Shown here in pieces: positions 18,933 to 27,538 of a stretch of 64,000 bases of DNA. Made by a program: the position numbers and the translations under genes. Under the pieces are notes generated by a model. It was given only the letters and a program-made list of their open reading frames with translations. It had not been told where the DNA came from and made no database searches. How positions within the stretch are numbered: position 1 is the first letter of the stretch; each line of letters starts with the position of its first letter. Source of the stretch: CAVQWT01 sp963810815 (GTDB lineage Bacteria; Pseudomonadota; Gammaproteobacteria; Burkholderiales; Casimicrobiaceae); contig CAWEPB010000010.1 of NCBI GenBank assembly GCA_963810815.1, positions 1 through 64,000 on the forward strand, given 5' to 3'.

Positions 18933-20756
18933 GTGACCCGCGCCTCCCCGCCCGCCTCCGTGCGGGCCGCCCTGCAGGACAAGCTCGCCCGCTGGCTCGC
19001 CGGCTGGCGCGGGAACGTCGTGGTCGGCCTGGCGCTCGTCGCCGCCGGGTGGGCGCTGTCGTACGTGCCGGGGATGCGCTCGCTCGACCTCGCCCTCCTC
19101 GATGCCAGGTTCGCGCTGCTCGCGCGCCACGCACCGCTGCCGCGCGCCGACGACATCGCGATCGTCGGCATCGACGACGCCACGCTCGCGGCGGTGCCGG
19201 AGCCGATCGCGCTCTACCATCGCGCGCTGGGCCGGACGCTGCTGGCGCTCGCCGCCGCGAAGCCGCGTGCGGTCGGGCTCGACGTCGTGCTGCCCGAGCG
19301 CTCGTTCGAGGCCTTCGCACCCGGCAGCGACGCGGCGCTGGCGGCGGGTCTGCTCACGCTGAAGCGCGTCGCGCCGATCGTCGTCGGCGTGACCACGCAC
19401 GACGACGGCACGCTGCGCCGCGTGCATCCGCCGCTGCTCGCCGCCGCCGGCGCGACCGGGCAGGACGTCGCGCTGCTGCCGCTGGACGACGACGGCCGCA
19501 TCCGCCGCTTCGACGATCGCCTCGGCGCGAACGGCGAGCAGGTGGCGACGCTGGTCGGCCGGCTCACCGCCATCGGCGGCCAGGTGCCGGTCCCCGGCGG
19601 GATCCAGTACGCGCTGGGACAGGGCTTCGATTACGTGCCGCTCGCCGAGGTGATCGCCTGGCACGAGGCCGGCGACACCACGCGGCTCGCCGCGGCCTTC
19701 GGCGGCAGGTTCGTGCTGGTGGGATCGGTGCTGCCGCACGACGACCTCAAGCGCCAGCCGGTGCCGCTGGCGCGCGGCAGCACCGCGCTCGACGTTCCCG
19801 GCGTCCACGTGCACGCACAGGCGCTGGCCACGCAGCTCGCCGGGGTGTCGATCCGGCCGGCGCCGGTGGCGGTCCAGCTGCTGCTGCTGGGGCTGGCGGC
19901 GTCGCTGTGGTTCGTGCCGACGTGGCGGGCGCGCATCGCCGTGTTCGTCGTGCTCGGCGCGGGCGCGTTCGCGGTGTCGCTGTGGCTGCTGCGCGCGGGC
20001 ATCGAGCTGCCGCTGGGCGCGGCGGCGCGCGTCGCGCTGACGGCAACCGCCGCGCGCAGCGCGCTCGAGGCCTGGCGCGTGCGCCGCGACCGCGCGCGGC
20101 TCACGGCGCTCTTCGGCGGGTACGTCAGTCCCGCGGTGCTGCGGGCGATCCTCGACGGCCGGCTCGAGGACGACGCGCGCCGCGGCCGGCGCGCGCTGTG
20201 CTTCCTGTTCGCGGACATTCGCGGCTTCGTCGCGCTGTCGGAAACCGCGTCGCCCGAGGATGTGCTGACGCTGCTCAACCGCTACTTCGCCGCGGTCACC
20301 CCGGCGCTGCACGAGCACGGCGGCACCGTCGACAACTTTCGCGGCGACGGCCTGATGGCGGTGTTCGGCGCCCCGGCGCGGCTCGACCACCCGGCGACGG
20401 CCGCGGTCGCCGCCGCGCGGGCGATGTTCGGCGCGCTCGCGGCGCTCAACCGCGACCTCGTCGCCGAGGGCCGGACGCCGCTCGCGATCGGCGTGACGCT
20501 GGCCTACGGCGAGGCCGTCGTCGGCAACGTCGGCTCGCCCGATCGCTACAACTACACGGCGATCGGAGACGCGGCCAACGTCGCGGCGCGGCTGCAGGAG
20601 GTCGCCAAGGCCACCGGCTACCCGCTGGTCGCGACCGCCGCGGTGGTCGAGCGCGCGGGTGCCCCCGCCACGGCCGCCGACTGGACGCCGCTCGGCGAGG
20701 TGCCGCTGCGGGAGCACGCCGCGGTCGCGGTCTTCGGCTGGCGGCCCGGGGCGTGA
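18933..20756 (+). CDS. CHASE2-domain class III adenylate/guanylate cyclase
   Basis: A 607-residue membrane cyclase. TM1 lies at about residues 28-46. The extracytoplasmic CHASE2 sensor spans about 50-310 (DDIAIVGIDDATL, VGLDVVLPER, GGRFVLVGSVLPHDD). Three membrane helices at about 310-375 follow, then the cyclase domain at about 400-600. The metal-binding aspartates are in LFADIRGFVALSE and NFRGDGLMAVFG, and NYTAIGDAANVAARL is the nucleotide-binding region; its Asp favours ATP over GTP, though this is only inference. All core residues look intact, so it should be active. GTG 18933 is the likely start. A FecR-like protein follows and a Crp/Fnr gene diverges from it. Confidence 0.92.
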   Translation: MTRASPPASVRAALQDKLARWLAGWRGNVVVGLALVAAGWALSYVPGMRSLDLALLDARFALLARHAPLPRADDIAIVGIDDATLAAVPEPIALYHRALGRTLLALAAAKPRAVGLDVVLPERSFEAFAPGSDAALAAGLLTLKRVAPIVVGVTTHDDGTLRRVHPPLLAAAGATGQDVALLPLDDDGRIRRFDDRLGANGEQVATLVGRLTAIGGQVPVPGGIQYALGQGFDYVPLAEVIAWHEAGDTTRLAAAFGGRFVLVGSVLPHDDLKRQPVPLARGSTALDVPGVHVHAQALATQLAGVSIRPAPVAVQLLLLGLAASLWFVPTWRARIAVFVVLGAGAFAVSLWLLRAGIELPLGAAARVALTATAARSALEAWRVRRDRARLTALFGGYVSPAVLRAILDGRLEDDARRGRRALCFLFADIRGFVALSETASPEDVLTLLNRYFAAVTPALHEHGGTVDNFRGDGLMAVFGAPARLDHPATAAVAAARAMFGALAALNRDLVAEGRTPLAIGVTLAYGEAVVGNVGSPDRYNYTAIGDAANVAARLQEVAKATGYPLVATAAVVERAGAPATAADWTPLGEVPLREHAAVAVFGWRPGA

Positions 20757-20866
20757 ATATTCGGCCCGTCGCGCGCCGAATGCGCGCGGCGCGGCGCAGC
20801 GGGATCGGCGCTACGATGGCGGCATGTCCCGTCCCGGAGGCGGCAACGAACCCGGAAACCTCGACC

Positions 20867-21721
20867 ATGAACGCACCACGGCAACGTCATTCCCCGCACT
20901 TCGGCGCCCTTGCCGGCCTCGTCTTCGCCCTGGCGCTTTCGGTCGCGTCGGCGCAGGCGGCGCCGGCGGCGCTGGTCACCGATGTCGTCGGCGACAGCGT
21001 GCTCGCCCCCGGCTCCGAGCCGGTGAGGCTGCTGGCCGAAGTCGCCGCGGGCAGCGTCGTGCGGGTCGCCGCGAACGGGCAGCTCACGCTGTTCCAGCTC
21101 GCCGACGGCAGCGAGTACATCCTCAGGGGACCGGGCCGCTGGCGCGTCGGCGCCGGGGCGCCCGAGCCGCAGGACGGCGCCGCGCCGGCGCAGAAGCGCG
21201 CGGTGGCCGCGCCGCTGCGCGAGGTGCGGCTGCGCACCGACCGGGTCGCGCAGGGCGGCATCGTCATGCGCAGCAGCGGCCATCCGGCGCTGCTGACGCC
21301 GGTCAACGAGACCGTGCTCGACCAGGACCTGCGCTTTGCCTGGGATTCGTTCGGCGACGGGGCGAGCTACCAGTTCGAGCTGGTCGACCAGGCGGGACAG
21401 AAGCTGCTGCAGGCCGAAACCGCCGCCACCGAGCTGCGGCTCCCATCCGCGGTCCCGCTGCAGTCCGGACAGACCTATTACTGGGCGGTGCGCGGCCGCG
21501 GCACGGCGGCAACTCCGGCGTATCGCGTCGCCGAGTTCCGCATCGTCGACGCGGACACCCGGCGCCGGATCGAGGCCGCGCGGCCGGCCCCGGACGCGCC
21601 GTTCTCCGAGCGCGTGCTGTTCGCGGCGCTGCTCGAGGAAGCCGGTGCGCGCACCGCCGCGGGCACGGTGCGGCGCACGCTGGCGGCCGAGCGGCCGGCG
21701 GCGTGGGCACCGCCACGGTGA
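20867..21721 (+). CDS. exported FecR-like domain protein
   Basis: A 284-residue protein with a signal peptide (GALAGLVFALALSVASAQA, cleavage after about residue 31). The mature N-terminus resembles a FecR domain (VVGDSVLAPGSEPVRLLAEVAAGSVVRVAANGQLTLFQLADGSEYIL). The second half has fibronectin-III-like strands (LRFAWDSFGDGASYQFELVD, GQTYYWAVRG). ATG 20867 was chosen for the signal peptide; ATG 20816 is also in frame. CHASE2 cyclases are often found beside FecR-domain proteins, so a periplasmic partner of the sensor is inferred. A small hairpin (20759-20781) lies between the two genes. Confidence 0.75.
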   Translation: MNAPRQRHSPHFGALAGLVFALALSVASAQAAPAALVTDVVGDSVLAPGSEPVRLLAEVAAGSVVRVAANGQLTLFQLADGSEYILRGPGRWRVGAGAPEPQDGAAPAQKRAVAAPLREVRLRTDRVAQGGIVMRSSGHPALLTPVNETVLDQDLRFAWDSFGDGASYQFELVDQAGQKLLQAETAATELRLPSAVPLQSGQTYYWAVRGRGTAATPAYRVAEFRIVDADTRRRIEAARPAPDAPFSERVLFAALLEEAGARTAAGTVRRTLAAERPAAWAPPR

Positions 21722-21754
21722 GGATCCGGCGCGCGGGGGCGCGAGGGGATCGCG

Positions 21755-22993
21755 TCAGTCGTACTTCCGCTGGTCGTCGATGACCTTGCCGTCGTTGGGC
21801 AGCGCGCCGGGGTCGCGGAACTCGACCTCGCCGCGCAGCTTGGTGACGTCGCGGATCGAGGCGACGATGGCCTCGGCGGCGCCGGCGCGGTTGCCCGGCA
21901 ACTCGACGTGCAGCGTCATCCGGTCGTTGCCGTCCGGATTGTCGACGACGAGCCGCGCCTTCGCGATGTCCGGATGGCGCCGGACGATCGCCGCCACCTG
22001 CGACGGGTGGACGAACATGCCCTTGACCTTGGTCGTCTGGTCGGCGCGGCCGAGCCAGCCCTTGAGCCGCGCGTTGGTGCGGCCGCAGGGCGAAGGGCCG
22101 GGCAGGAATGCCGACAGGTCGCCGGTGCCGAAGCGGATCAGCGGATAGTCGTCGTTGGCGAGCGTGGTGACGACGACCTCGCCGACCTCGCCGTCGGCCA
22201 CCGGGTCGCCGGTGCCGGGGCGCACGATCTCCACCAGCACGCCCTCGTCGACGACGAGGCCGGAGCGCGCCGGCGATTCGTACGCGATGCTGCCGAGGTC
22301 CGCCGTCGCGTAGACCTGGTACGCGGCAATGCCTCGCGCGGCGAGCTGGTCGCGCAGCGCGTTGGGAAACGCCTCGCCGGACACCAGCGCCTTGACGAGG
22401 CTCGGCAGCGCGACACCCTGCTCGTCCGCCTTCTCGAGGATGATCTTCAGGAACGACGGCGTGCCGACGTAGCCGGCGGGACTGAGTTCCGCCATCGCCT
22501 GCACCTGCTGCTCGGTCTGGCCGATGCCGCCGGCGAACACCGTGCAGCCCAGCGCGTGCGCGCCGGTCTCGAGCATCGAACCCGCCGGCGTGAAGTGGTA
22601 CGAAAAGCAGTTGTGGACCAGGTCGCCGGGCCGGAATCCCGCGGCGAACAGCGCGCGCGCGAGCCGCCACCAATCGGGCGCGGCCCCTTCGGGTTCGTAG
22701 ATCGGGCCGGGCGAGGCGAACACGCGCCGGACCGCGCCCCAGCCCGACGCCGCGAAGCCGCCGAACGGCCGCGAGGCCTTCTGCAGGTCGAGCAGTTCCG
22801 ATTTGCGCGTGACGGGAACCGCGGCCAGCGCGGTCCGCGACATCACCGCGGCGGCGTCGACGCCGTCGAGGATGCGGGCGAAGGCGGGTGCGCGCGCCTT
22901 CGCGTGCGCGATCCGCTGCGGCAGCCGCGCCAGCACCGCGCGCTCGCGCAGCTCGGGATCGCGCGTTTCCAGCGTGTCGAAATGGGCGTTCAT
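21755..22993 (-). CDS. PaaK-like AMP-forming acyl/aryl-CoA ligase
   Basis: A 412-residue cytoplasmic ligase of the phenylacetate-CoA ligase group, which activates an aromatic or other acid with ATP and CoA. Family features include CFSYHFTPAGSMLE, YVGTPSFLKIILEKADEQG, GEAFPNALRDQL, the YPLIRFGTGDLS motif and the C-terminal GRADQTTKVKGMFVHPSQV. It is about 20 residues shorter than PaaK. Its ATG lies one base after the livF stop, so it is the last gene of the liv operon. The natural substrate is unknown; the transporter and a fatty-acid-type ligase in the same operon suggest an imported carboxylic acid. Confidence 0.85.
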   Translation of the reverse strand: MNAHFDTLETRDPELRERAVLARLPQRIAHAKARAPAFARILDGVDAAAVMSRTALAAVPVTRKSELLDLQKASRPFGGFAASGWGAVRRVFASPGPIYEPEGAAPDWWRLARALFAAGFRPGDLVHNCFSYHFTPAGSMLETGAHALGCTVFAGGIGQTEQQVQAMAELSPAGYVGTPSFLKIILEKADEQGVALPSLVKALVSGEAFPNALRDQLAARGIAAYQVYATADLGSIAYESPARSGLVVDEGVLVEIVRPGTGDPVADGEVGEVVVTTLANDDYPLIRFGTGDLSAFLPGPSPCGRTNARLKGWLGRADQTTKVKGMFVHPSQVAAIVRRHPDIAKARLVVDNPDGNDRMTLHVELPGNRAGAAEAIVASIRDVTKLRGEVEFRDPGALPNDGKVIDDQRKYD

Positions 22994-22994
22994 C

Positions 22995-23849
22995 TCAGGC
23001 CAGCCAGCGCTTGCGCCGCCGGTAGTGCTTGACGTCGCGGAACGACTTGCGGCCCGCGGTGGAGAGGCCGAGGTAGAACTCCTTCACGTCCTCGTTCTGG
23101 GACAGGTCCTGGGCCTTCCCGTCCATCACGACGCGGCCGTTCTCGAGGATGTAGCCGTAGTTCGCGTAACGCAGCGCCACCATGGTGTTCTGCTCGGCCA
23201 GCAGGAACGACACCCGCTCCTTCTGGTTCAGGTCGCGGACGATCTCGAAGATCTCCTCGACGATCTGCGGGGCGAGGCCCATCGACGGCTCGTCGAGCAG
23301 GATCATCGACGGGCGCGCCATCAGCGCGCGGCCGACCGCCGTCATCTGCTGCTCGCCGCCCGACGTGTAGCCCGACTGGCTGGTCCGCCGCTGCTTCAGT
23401 CGCGGGAAGTAGTGGTAGACGCGCTCGAGTTCGGCCTTGAGTTCGGCGCGGGTGACCTTGCGCGTGAACGCGCCGGTGAGGAGGTTCTCCTCGACCGTCA
23501 GGTGCTGGAAACAGTGGCGGCCTTCCATCACCTGGCACACGCCCATGCGCACGAGCTCGTTGGTGGTCAGCTGGTCGACGCGCCGGCCCTTGAACTCGAT
23601 GGTGCCCTTGGTGACGTCGCCGCGCTCGGCGCGCAGCAGGTTGGAGATCGACTTCAGCGTCGTGCTCTTGCCCGCGCCGTTGGCGCCGAGCAGCGCGACG
23701 ACCCCGCCCTCCGGGACCTCGAGCGAGACGCCCTTCAGCACCAGGATCACGTGGTCGTAGATGACCTCGATGTTGTTGACCGACAGGTACGTCGGCTCCA
23801 CCGGCACGGTGGCGGCATCGGAGGTCGAAGGTTCGGCGAGGGTCGACAT
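22995..23849 (-). CDS. livF: branched-chain amino acid-type ABC transporter ATPase, LivF
   Basis: A 284-residue cytoplasmic ATPase. Walker A is GANGAGKST, the signature SGGEQQMTAVGRALM and Walker B MILLDEPSMGL. It is longer than the ~235-residue E. coli LivF because of an N-terminal Ser/Thr/Pro-rich start and a basic C-terminal tail (RKSFRDVKHYRRRKRWLA). Such longer LivF proteins are usual where the operon also carries acyl-CoA ligases. ATG 23849 lies downstream of an array of hairpins after livK. With LivG, LivH, LivM and LivK it forms a complete importer. Confidence 0.95.
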   Translation of the reverse strand: MSTLAEPSTSDAATVPVEPTYLSVNNIEVIYDHVILVLKGVSLEVPEGGVVALLGANGAGKSTTLKSISNLLRAERGDVTKGTIEFKGRRVDQLTTNELVRMGVCQVMEGRHCFQHLTVEENLLTGAFTRKVTRAELKAELERVYHYFPRLKQRRTSQSGYTSGGEQQMTAVGRALMARPSMILLDEPSMGLAPQIVEEIFEIVRDLNQKERVSFLLAEQNTMVALRYANYGYILENGRVVMDGKAQDLSQNEDVKEFYLGLSTAGRKSFRDVKHYRRRKRWLA

Positions 23850-23874
23850 GGTCTTTCGCTGGATTCCGGCTCGT

Positions 23875-24065
23875 GCAAGGGTCCCGCGGGGCCCTTGCAT
23901 GAACCCGCCCGGACCACACCTGGGCGGTGGGCGCCGGGTTGAGCGTCGGCAGCCGTATCGCCGACGTTCGAACCCGGCTGTCGAATTGAGCGCCGGCGGC
24001 GTTCCGCCGACGCTCGAATTCGACGAGTTGATCCGTCGCAATGGCCGGGACGTACGGTCCCGGCC
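23875..24065. repeat. array of four hairpins between livK and livF
   Basis: Four separate inverted repeats lie in the 227-base spacer (23850-24076). They are 23875-23898 (GCAAGGG/CCCTTGC), 23934-23977 (CCGGGTTGAGCGTCGGC against GCCGACGTTCGAACCCGG), 23980-24024 (GTCGAATTGAGCG against CGCTCGAATTCGAC) and 24043-24065 (GGCCGGGAC/GTCCCGGCC, 5-base loop). None is followed by a T-run. They sit just after the livK stop on the transcribed minus strand, so they may stabilise the livK end of the message or limit read-through into livF. Confidence 0.7.
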
Positions 24066-24076
24066 GGCGCGAAGGA

Positions 24077-25390
24077 TCAACCCTCCTTGGCGCAGTCGCG
24101 CGGCGTGATCTTCTTCTCCGCGGCGTACTTGGCGGCGCTTTCGTCGACCATCTTGCGGATGAACGCCTTGTCGCCGGCCATGAACGGCGTCAGCGCCTTG
24201 AAGCCCTTGCCGTCCCATTGCTGGAAGCGGACCATCCCCGAGCCTTCGTGATCGGCGCAGCTCGTCTTGATCGGCGGGAACATGCCGGCGGCGCCGAGCT
24301 CCTTGATGCGCGCTTCCGACAGGTCGAGGTGCTCGAGGCCCCAGCGCACCTGCTCCGGCGTCATCACCTTGCCCTTGCCGAACTTCTCCTGCGCCTTGCG
24401 GATCGCCTCGACGATCACGATCCCGTACACGACACCGCGGGTGTGGTAGATCGAGCCCTGACGGCTCGAGTCCTCGAGGTTGCCCTTGCCGGCCGCGTAC
24501 AGCTTCTTCTGGATGTCCTGCATCACCGGGAAGCCGGTGCCCGGCGCCGAGAACGCGGCGGTGACGTAGCCCTTGGCGGCGTCGCCGGCGGGGATCACGT
24601 CCTCCTCGGAGCCCGCCCACCACACGCCGAGCATCTTCTCGCGCGGGAAGCCGACCTTCGCCGCCGCCTTCAGCGCGGTCGGGTTCATGACGCCCCAGCC
24701 CCACAGGATCACGTAGTCGGGCTTCGCCTGGCGGATCTGCAGCCACTGCGATTCCTGCGTGTTGCCCGGATGGGCGACGGCGATCTTCATCAGCTCGAAG
24801 CCGTGCTTGGCCGCCAGCGCCTCGAACACCGGGATCGGCTCCTTGCCGAACGCCGAGTCGTGGTACAGGTGGACGATCTTCTTGCCCTTGAGCTTGTCGA
24901 GGCCGCCCTCCTTCTGGCCGAGGTACTGCACCATCGCCGCGGCCTGGCTCCAGTAGCTGGTGCCGATCGGGAACACCCAGCTGAACACGCTGCCGTCGGC
25001 GGCGTTGGCGCTGCCGTAGCCGAAGGTCGTCATCGGGATCTTGTCCTGCGCGACGCGGTCGAGCAGCCCGTAGGCGATGCCGGTCGACAGCGGCTCGACG
25101 GTGCTCGCCCCACCGCCCTTCTTCTTCAGGCGCTCGTAGCACTCGACGCCGCGCGACGCGTTGTACTCGGTTTCGCACTCCTCCCACGACAGCTTGACGC
25201 CGTTGATGCCGCCGTTCGCGTTGACCAGGTTGAAGTAGTCGATGGCCCCGCCGAAATAGCCCGAGCCGCCCGCCGCGTACGGACCGACGCGGTAGGACAG
25301 GATCGGGATGAACTGCTCGTTCTGCGCCAGCGCCGTCGACGCGACGCCGAGCATCGTGAGGCCCAGCAGGGCCGCCTTGAATACCTTCAT
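24077..25390 (-). CDS. livK: ABC transporter substrate-binding protein, LivK-like
   Basis: A 437-residue periplasmic binding protein with a cleavable signal (MKVFKAALLGLTMLGVASTALAQ). The fold is the type I periplasmic binding protein of branched-chain amino acid and carboxylate importers (GYFGGAIDYFNLVNANGGINGV, IVHLYHDSAFGKEPIPVFEAL, DYVILWGWGVMNPTALKAA). AGGAGG lies just before ATG 25390. It is larger than E. coli LivK and matches the version found in operons with acyl-CoA ligases, whose ligands may be aromatic or dicarboxylic acids. The 143-base gap to livM on the upstream side may hold an extra promoter, but none was seen. Confidence 0.93.
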   Translation of the reverse strand: MKVFKAALLGLTMLGVASTALAQNEQFIPILSYRVGPYAAGGSGYFGGAIDYFNLVNANGGINGVKLSWEECETEYNASRGVECYERLKKKGGGASTVEPLSTGIAYGLLDRVAQDKIPMTTFGYGSANAADGSVFSWVFPIGTSYWSQAAAMVQYLGQKEGGLDKLKGKKIVHLYHDSAFGKEPIPVFEALAAKHGFELMKIAVAHPGNTQESQWLQIRQAKPDYVILWGWGVMNPTALKAAAKVGFPREKMLGVWWAGSEEDVIPAGDAAKGYVTAAFSAPGTGFPVMQDIQKKLYAAGKGNLEDSSRQGSIYHTRGVVYGIVIVEAIRKAQEKFGKGKVMTPEQVRWGLEHLDLSEARIKELGAAGMFPPIKTSCADHEGSGMVRFQQWDGKGFKALTPFMAGDKAFIRKMVDESAAKYAAEKKITPRDCAKEG

Positions 25391-25533
25391 GTTGCTCCTC
25401 CTTGCAGATCGCCCCTCGTACGAAGCGATGGATTGGACAGCACTCGTGACACGAATTCCCGCTTCAGACCCGGCCGGCGCGACGGTGGCGATCACCGCGC
25501 GCCCCGCATTCACCCCGCCCCACCCCCACGACC

Positions 25534-26610
25534 TCAGTGCGGGAAGGGCCACAACCGCAACTTTTCCTTGCCGATCTGCCAGAGGCGCGCCAACCCGTGC
25601 GGCTCGACGATCAGGAAGAAGATGATGAGCGACCCGAACGCCATCAGTTCGAGGTTCGACGTGATGCTCTTCGACACCGAGAGGTGCAACGTCGACTCCA
25701 TGAAGCCGACCAGCGTGTTGAGGAAGATCGGCAGCAGCGCGATGAAGGCGCTGCCGAGGAACGACCCCAGGATGGTGCCGACGCCGCCGATGATGATCAT
25801 GAACAGGATGCGGAACGACAGGTCGAGGTTGTAGGCCTCCGGCTCGACCGTGCCGAGGTACAGGTACGCGTACAGCGCGCCGGCCACGCCGGCGTAGAAC
25901 GAGCTGATCGCGAACGCCGTCAGCTTGGCCGGCATCAGCCGGATGCCGATGACCTCGGCGGCCACGTCCATGTCCCGCACCGCCATCCACGACCGCCCGA
26001 TGTTGCTGCGGGCGAGGTTCTTCGCCGCCAGCGCCATCACGCAGACGATGACCAGCACCAGCAGGTACTTCGACGTCGGGGACTCGAAGGCGTAGCCGAG
26101 GATCACGACCTGCTGCGCGGTGATGACGCCCGACGAGCTGTAGTTCGAGAACCAGCCGACCTTGGCCAGGCACCAGACGATGAAGAACTGCGCGGCCAGC
26201 GTGGCCACCGCCAGGTAGAAGCCGCGGATGCGCAGGCTCGGCAGGCCGAACAGGATGCCGACCCCCGCCGCCATCAGGCCGCCACCGACGAACGCCAGCA
26301 GGATCGGCATGCCGGGAATGCGCAGCATGAAGTTGTACGAGGCGAACGCGCCGATCGCCATGAACGCCGCGTGGCCGAGCGAAAGCTGCCCCGCGTAGCC
26401 GGTCAGGATGTTGAGTCCGATCGCGGCGAGCGCCATGATCAGGAACGGGATCAGGATGGCCGAGAACAGGTACGGCGTCGCGAACATCGGCACGGCGACG
26501 AACGCGACCGCCAGGATGACGGCGATGCCGATCCGGTCCTGGCGGATCGGAAAGATCGCCGCATCGTCGACGTAGTTGGTCTTGAACTGGCCGGCTTCGC
26601 GATAGAACAT
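25534..26610 (-). CDS. livM: ABC transporter permease LivM
   Basis: A 358-residue inner-membrane permease with about nine to ten helices. The LivM signature region is visible in NILTGYAGQLSLGHAAFMAIGAFA and in AVRDMDVAAEVIGI, the cytoplasmic loop that contacts the ATPases. It pairs with LivH. ATG 26610 lies 21 bases after livH. The N-terminal 35 residues before the first helix are hydrophilic and longer than in E. coli. Confidence 0.95.
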   Translation of the reverse strand: MFYREAGQFKTNYVDDAAIFPIRQDRIGIAVILAVAFVAVPMFATPYLFSAILIPFLIMALAAIGLNILTGYAGQLSLGHAAFMAIGAFASYNFMLRIPGMPILLAFVGGGLMAAGVGILFGLPSLRIRGFYLAVATLAAQFFIVWCLAKVGWFSNYSSSGVITAQQVVILGYAFESPTSKYLLVLVIVCVMALAAKNLARSNIGRSWMAVRDMDVAAEVIGIRLMPAKLTAFAISSFYAGVAGALYAYLYLGTVEPEAYNLDLSFRILFMIIIGGVGTILGSFLGSAFIALLPIFLNTLVGFMESTLHLSVSKSITSNLELMAFGSLIIFFLIVEPHGLARLWQIGKEKLRLWPFPH

Positions 26611-26631
26611 GGGTTCGGTGGGTGCCTGTCG

Positions 26632-27525
26632 TCAGATGCGGCGGATGATCTTTTCGCCGAAGAGGCCTTCCGGCCGCACGAGCAGGAAGACCAGCGCGAG
26701 AACGTACGGGAACCACCCCTCGATGCCGCCGCCGACGTAGGGCCCGAAGTAGACCTCGGCCAGCTTCTCGGTGGCGCCGATGATGAGGCCGCCGACGATC
26801 GCGCCGGGGACCGACTCGAACCCGCCGAGGATCAGCACCGGCAGCGCCTTCAGCGCGACGAAGGTGAGGGCGAACTGCACGCCGTTGCGCGCGCCCCACA
26901 GCAGGCCCGCGACCAGCGCGACGAAGCCGGCCACGCCCCAGACGATCCCCCAGATCTGCTGCAGCGGGATGCCGATGGCCAGCGCCGCCTGGTGGTCGTC
27001 GGCCACCGCCCGCAGCGCGCGGCCGATGCGCGTGCGGCTGAAGAACAGCGCCAGCGAGGTGACCAGCAGCGCGGCGACGCCCGCGGCCGCGAGGTCGAAC
27101 TTGGAGATGCTCATGCCGAAGCGGTCGGACATCCACTCCAGCGGCACGTCCTGCAGCCCGAGGTCCAGCCCGCGCACGTTGGCGCCCCACATCATCTGGG
27201 CGAGGCCCTCGACGAAGAACGCGAGGCCGATGGTGGCCATGAACAGCGTGATCTGCGGCTGGTTGACCAGCGGCCGCAGGACGATCCGCTCGGTCAGCAG
27301 GCCGAGGACGACCATGATCGCGAGGGTGGCGGGAAACGCGAGCCACGGCGAGAGGCCGAGCTCGGTGACGCCGACGAAGGTCAGCGCGGCGAAGAACACC
27401 ATCGCGCCCTGCGCGAAGTTGAACACGCCCGACGCCTTGTAGATCAGGACGAAGCCCAGCGCCACGAGCGAGTACATCACGCCCGAAAGCAGGCCGCCGA
27501 TCAGCACTTCGAAGAAGAATGTCAT
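26632..27525 (-). CDS. livH: ABC transporter permease LivH
   Basis: A 297-residue inner-membrane permease with about eight helices. It starts FFFEVLIGGLLSGVMYSLVALGFVLIYKASGVFNFAQG, the family hallmark, and has AVADDHQAALAIGIPLQQIW, the EAA-like loop that docks to the ATPase. The C-terminus GLFGEKIIRRI is typical. It lies 13 bases after livG and 21 before livM in the same operon. Confidence 0.96.
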   Translation of the reverse strand: MTFFFEVLIGGLLSGVMYSLVALGFVLIYKASGVFNFAQGAMVFFAALTFVGVTELGLSPWLAFPATLAIMVVLGLLTERIVLRPLVNQPQITLFMATIGLAFFVEGLAQMMWGANVRGLDLGLQDVPLEWMSDRFGMSISKFDLAAAGVAALLVTSLALFFSRTRIGRALRAVADDHQAALAIGIPLQQIWGIVWGVAGFVALVAGLLWGARNGVQFALTFVALKALPVLILGGFESVPGAIVGGLIIGATEKLAEVYFGPYVGGGIEGWFPYVLALVFLLVRPEGLFGEKIIRRI

Positions 27526-27538
27526 CGGCCGCGATCCT

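Noticed and set aside
23960..23978. GTTCGAACCCGG-like segment resembling a tRNA T-arm
   Set aside because: It is one arm of the hairpin at 23934-23977; no acceptor stem, anticodon arm or CCA end can be placed around it.
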